From assembly GCA_015655035.1 (NCBI GenBank), contig JAATFS010000234.1, positions 1 to 8,211 on the forward strand: a stretch of DNA of 8,211 nt, in the 5' to 3' direction. Within the stretch, counting starts at the first letter, position 1. Every line of letters begins with the position of its first letter. A program made the position numbers and the translations under genes. This document shows, one piece after another, positions 6,555 to 8,211 of the stretch. The stretch comes from Lysobacterales bacterium. GTDB taxonomy: Bacteria; Pseudomonadota; Gammaproteobacteria; Xanthomonadales; Xanthomonadaceae. Below the pieces are notes generated by a model that saw nothing but the letters and a program-made list of their open reading frames with translations, was not told where the DNA came from and searched no databases.

Positions 6555-7034
6555 ATGAAACGCAGCGCCCTTTTGATCGCCGCCATGCTGACCACCGGGG
6601 TCGCGGCCGCCCAAACCGCCGGCACCTCCAGCGCCGCCGACGCGCTGGATCTCAGCGTACCGGCCCAGCCCATCAAGTACCGCTCCGATCCCGTCCAATC
6701 GGCCGACCCGCCCGGCACCTACTACGGCGATACCAGTGGTAGACGTGGCGCAGTTTCCCAGCAGCTTCCTGCCGCCGATGGCGAGGTTGCCCAGGCCGAC
6801 TATTGCCAGGGCGACGTCCACGGCAGCGTCTCGACCGGCATCGGCTACTCCAAGCGCGGCGGCAACAGCAATTACCAGGCAGCCAACGTCAACCTGTGCA
6901 AGACCTACTACAACGACGACGGCAAACCACGTCAGATCGGGGTCAGCATCAGTGTCGGCCAGGGCGAAGGCCCGGGCTTCGGTCGCGGCTACTACGCGCC
7001 GGGCGGCTACGGACCGCCACCTTTCGGTTGGTAA
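6555..7034 (+). CDS. Small secreted protein of unknown function, Gly/Tyr/Pro-rich C-terminus
   Basis: This is a 159-residue protein that I do not recognise. Residues 1-19 make a clear Sec signal peptide (MKRSALLIAAMLTTGVAAA|QT). A low-complexity Ala/Ser/Pro region (20-80) follows, then a compact segment with two cysteines, Cys84 and Cys115. Alternating patterns there ('GDVHGSVSTGIGYS', 'YQAANVNLC', 'QIGVSISVGQ') suggest a few beta strands joined by a disulfide. The end (139-159) is Gly, Tyr, Phe and Pro rich (GPGFGRGYYAPGGYGPPPFGW). The start at ATG 6555 is chosen because it begins the signal peptide; a TTG at 6540 in the same frame is less likely. No strong ribosome binding site is visible. 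It lies 125 nt after the tip adhesin on the same strand, so it may or may not share the transcript. A periplasmic or extracellular location is well supported; no function is assigned. Confidence 0.78.
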   Translation: MKRSALLIAAMLTTGVAAAQTAGTSSAADALDLSVPAQPIKYRSDPVQSADPPGTYYGDTSGRRGAVSQQLPAADGEVAQADYCQGDVHGSVSTGIGYSKRGGNSNYQAANVNLCKTYYNDDGKPRQIGVSISVGQGEGPGFGRGYYAPGGYGPPPFGW

Positions 7035-7041
7035 GCCACCC

Positions 7042-7062
7042 CGGCTATGCGGCAGCCGTTTT
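7042..7062 (+). terminator. Weak candidate intrinsic terminator
   Basis: CGGCT (7042-7046) and AGCCG (7054-7058) can pair around a 7-nt loop, followed at once by TTTT (7059-7062), just after the stop of the secreted protein gene. The stem is only 5 bp and the T run is short. An alternative pairing of CCGGC (7041-7045) with GCCGG (7063-7067) also exists. It is plausible but weak. Confidence 0.35.
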
Positions 7063-7108
7063 GCCGGTCCTCCGCTAAAAATTCGGGCCAAGCATCAAGG
7101 ACGCCGTC

Positions 7109-7516
7109 ATGCCCCTATTCAATGATCGCCCGGTCGTATTCGTCGTGGAAGATGGCGAAGGAACACGCGAACTCAATTGCCTGGTACTGGAGAGCTTCGG
7201 CTTCACCTGCCGTAGCGCCACTACGATCGATGACGCACTGCGGCTGATCCGGAGCGACCCGCGCATCGACATCGTATTCTCCGATATCCATTTCCCTGGC
7301 AACCTGACAGGCGTCGACCTGGCCCTCGTCGTGCGCCAGGAGCCGCTCAATCTACCGGTCCTGCTGACCTCTGGCCTGGCCATCGAATATGTCCAACAAA
7401 TTCTCCCCGACGGCCTGGCGTTCCTGGCGAAGCCCTATACGCCGGAGCAATTGCTCGCCGCCATTCGCTCGGTGATCGACATCAAGCACGCACTGCCGTC
7501 GATCCCTGCGACGTGA
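7109..7516 (+). CDS. Stand-alone response regulator receiver domain (CheY-like)
   Basis: This 135-residue protein consists of one receiver domain and has no output domain. It would accept a phosphoryl group from a histidine kinase or phosphotransfer protein and act by protein-protein contact. The landmarks are all present: acidic pocket Glu14-Asp15 in 'VVFVVEDGEGTR', phospho-acceptor Asp59 in 'DIVFSDIHFPG', Thr87/Ser88 in 'PVLLTSGLA', and Lys108 in 'FLAKPYTPEQLL'. The pattern (VVED, LLTSG, KPYTPEQL) resembles the receivers attached to hybrid histidine kinases and small free receivers. The start is supported by AAGGA at 7097-7101, 7 nt before the ATG. No kinase gene lies in the window, so the partner is unknown. 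Any link to the adjacent pilus operon is only positional; a weak terminator candidate and 74 nt separate it from the secreted protein gene. Confidence 0.9.
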   Translation: MPLFNDRPVVFVVEDGEGTRELNCLVLESFGFTCRSATTIDDALRLIRSDPRIDIVFSDIHFPGNLTGVDLALVVRQEPLNLPVLLTSGLAIEYVQQILPDGLAFLAKPYTPEQLLAAIRSVIDIKHALPSIPAT

Positions 7517-7517
7517 C

Positions 7518-7533
7518 GCGCCTGCCACGGCGC
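7518..7533 (+). other. Hairpin immediately after receiver gene
   Basis: GCGCC-TGCCAC-GGCGC can form a 5-bp GC stem two bases after the stop codon of the receiver gene. No T tract follows (CCGACTCCC), so it is at most a weak or Rho-assisted 3' structure. Confidence 0.3.
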
Positions 7534-7604
7534 CCGACTCCCAGCCCGAGCCGATCTCAGCCATGGGCTCACCGTTTGTGCGACGCGACATCCAGCGTAG
7601 GGCT

Positions 7605-7632
7605 CCTGTCGAACAGGTAACTCCATACCTGT
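7605..7632. repeat. Dyad ACAGGTA-N6-TACCTGT with overlapping inverted repeat
   Basis: Bases 7613-7619 (ACAGGTA) and 7626-7632 (TACCTGT) are perfect 7-bp inverted arms around a 6-nt spacer, giving a 20-bp symmetrical site. CCTGT at 7605-7609 can alternatively pair with ACAGG at 7613-7617 across three bases, so two mutually exclusive hairpins are possible. It lies in the 193-nt gap between the receiver gene and the next gene, about 78 nt before ATG 7710. The size and symmetry fit an operator for a dimeric regulator. No T tract follows, so it is not an intrinsic terminator. Confidence 0.5.
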
Positions 7633-7697
7633 CTGTCCATTCAGCGTCATCACACGCCGCAACAATGCCTCTACTTAGGGTAGGCCCCAGGACCTCC

Positions 7698-7702
7698 GGG
7701 AG
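7698..7702 (+). promoter_or_regulatory. Ribosome binding site that sets the start at 7710
   Basis: GGGAG lies 7 nt before ATG 7710. The frame is open further upstream, to about 7563, but this site and the intergenic character of the upstream DNA favour 7710. Confidence 0.55.
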
Positions 7703-7709
7703 ACGCGAC

Positions 7710-7997
7710 ATGAGCAGGCAGAGCCGATTCGAAACCAAGACCTTCAGGGGTTGCGAACTGCGCCTGCACGCCGGCCGCGAGGGCTACGACGCGCCTTGGC
7801 TGGTGCGCCTGGATGTCTACGACCGGACCGGCACAAAGACGCGGCTTCACGGTCGAAGCGAGGGCTGGCTCAACTGGGAAGCAGCGGTGATCGACGGCTT
7901 CCAGATGGGGCGCGAATTCGTCAACGCACTATTGGCGACGGGAGATGCGGGACAGGCTGCCGACGCGGCCAATCGTTCGTCCGCGATGGCGGGTTAG
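7710..7997 (+). CDS. Small protein of unknown function (95 residues)
   Basis: I do not recognise this gene. The 95-residue product is polar and has no signal peptide or membrane segment, so it is probably cytoplasmic. The sequence suggests two or three beta strands ('KTFRGCELRLHAGRE', 'APWLVRLDVYDRTGTKTRLHGRS') and then a helix ('WLNWEAAVIDGFQMGREFVNALLA'). It ends in an Ala-rich tail. The start is set by GGGAG 7 nt upstream of ATG 7710. The frame continues upstream without a stop to about 7563, but that part overlaps the dyad and has no ribosome binding site. The codon choice is GC-rich like the rest of the window and the frame looks coding. The product might be a small single-fold protein with a beta-hairpin plus helix arrangement. 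No function is proposed. Confidence 0.65.
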   Translation: MSRQSRFETKTFRGCELRLHAGREGYDAPWLVRLDVYDRTGTKTRLHGRSEGWLNWEAAVIDGFQMGREFVNALLATGDAGQAADAANRSSAMAG

Positions 7998-8154
7998 CGC
8001 GCTCACCGGACACGATCACTACCGCAATCTCGGCGTGGACAACAGTACGAGGGTCGACGACTCAACCTGGCGGGGGCACAGCGGCACTATCCTGCAGATC
8101 TCGCCGTCAGGCCACGAGCGAATGAGCAGCGACAGCGCTCCAAGTGACGCCGCC

Positions 8155-8165
8155 AGGAAGGGAAG
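8155..8165 (+). promoter_or_regulatory. Ribosome binding site for the gene entering at the window end
   Basis: The purine run AGGAAGGGAAG ends 4 nt before ATG 8170; its AGGAAGG part is 8 nt away. It is the strongest Shine-Dalgarno-like sequence in the last 200 bases and favours a start at 8170 over the in-frame ATG at 8122. Confidence 0.5.
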
Positions 8166-8169
8166 CAAG

Positions 8170-8211
8170 ATGGTCTTCGCCGCCATCCGTAACCGCGAGT
8201 TTTCGCAGCTC
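8170..8211 (+). CDS. Start of an unidentified gene (3' end outside window)
   Basis: An open frame begins at ATG 8170 (MVFAAIRNREFSQL) and runs off the window after 14 codons. The same frame is also open from ATG 8122 (30 codons), but the strong purine-rich site at 8155-8165 and the rare AGG and GGA codons between the two ATGs suggest the region before 8170 is leader. A short N-terminus of the form 'hydrophobic-Arg-Asn-Arg-x-Phe' is common just before the first membrane helix of major facilitator transporters, so a transporter is one guess. Fourteen residues cannot establish it. The 172 nt before it (7998-8169) show no other gene, hairpin or clear promoter. Confidence 0.35.
   Translation, partial: MVFAAIRNREFSQL

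Noticed and set aside
7613..7632. Lux-box-like interpretation of the 20-bp dyad
   Set aside because: A lux box has ACCTG outermost and CAGGT at the far end. Here the arms have the opposite orientation (ACAGGTA...TACCTGT), and there is no luxR or luxI gene in the window.
1..8211. Mobile element, CRISPR array, tRNA, rRNA or attachment site
   Set aside because: No transposase or integrase frame, no regularly spaced repeats and no tRNA-like cloverleaf could be seen on either strand.

Overview
The window is GC-rich proteobacterial chromosome. The protein sequences (a RecQ HRDC domain and an archaic chaperone-usher pilus cluster) together with the strong GC bias point to a gammaproteobacterium, most plausibly of the order Xanthomonadales (Xanthomonadaceae or Rhodanobacteraceae). 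That placement is inference from sequence style, not from a marker gene. All convincing genes lie on the + strand.

Layout: (1) bases 1-427 are the 3' end of recQ, covering the end of the winged-helix (RQC) region and the HRDC domain. (2) Bases 428-622 are an AT-richer intergenic region that probably carries the pilus operon promoter. It holds an exact TTGACA, a TAAAAT and a 7-bp inverted repeat AAATTTC/GAAATTT. (3) Bases 623-6429 form a compact six-gene operon of the Csu (archaic, spore coat protein U-like) chaperone-usher family. It encodes three secreted SCPU-domain pilins (623-1195, 1202-1732, 1737-2279), a periplasmic chaperone (2298-3080), an outer-membrane usher (3077-5488) and a two-domain tip adhesin (5485-6429). 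(4) Bases 6555-7034 encode a small secreted protein of unknown function with a Gly/Tyr/Pro-rich tail. (5) Bases 7109-7516 encode a stand-alone CheY-like receiver. (6) Bases 7517-7709 are intergenic and carry a perfect 7-bp-arm dyad. (7) Bases 7710-7997 encode a 95-residue protein of unknown function. (8) Bases 7998-8169 are apparently non-coding, and a further gene appears to start near 8170 and run out of the window.

The six pilus genes form one machine. All three pilins and the tip protein have Sec signal peptides. In the periplasm the chaperone would hold each subunit by donor-strand complementation. The usher would then polymerise them through the outer membrane, tip protein first. Gene order matches the Acinetobacter csuA/B-A-B-C-D-E cluster, whose pili mediate attachment to abiotic surfaces and biofilm formation. 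Tight spacing (gaps of 6, 4 and 18 nt, then two ATGA overlaps) indicates one transcript with translational coupling.

I see no wholly new system here. The points most worth following are a C8 homopolymer just inside the usher gene, the hydrophobic segment and extra Cys pair in the tip adhesin, the two dyads, and the uncharacterised secreted protein and receiver directly downstream of the operon.
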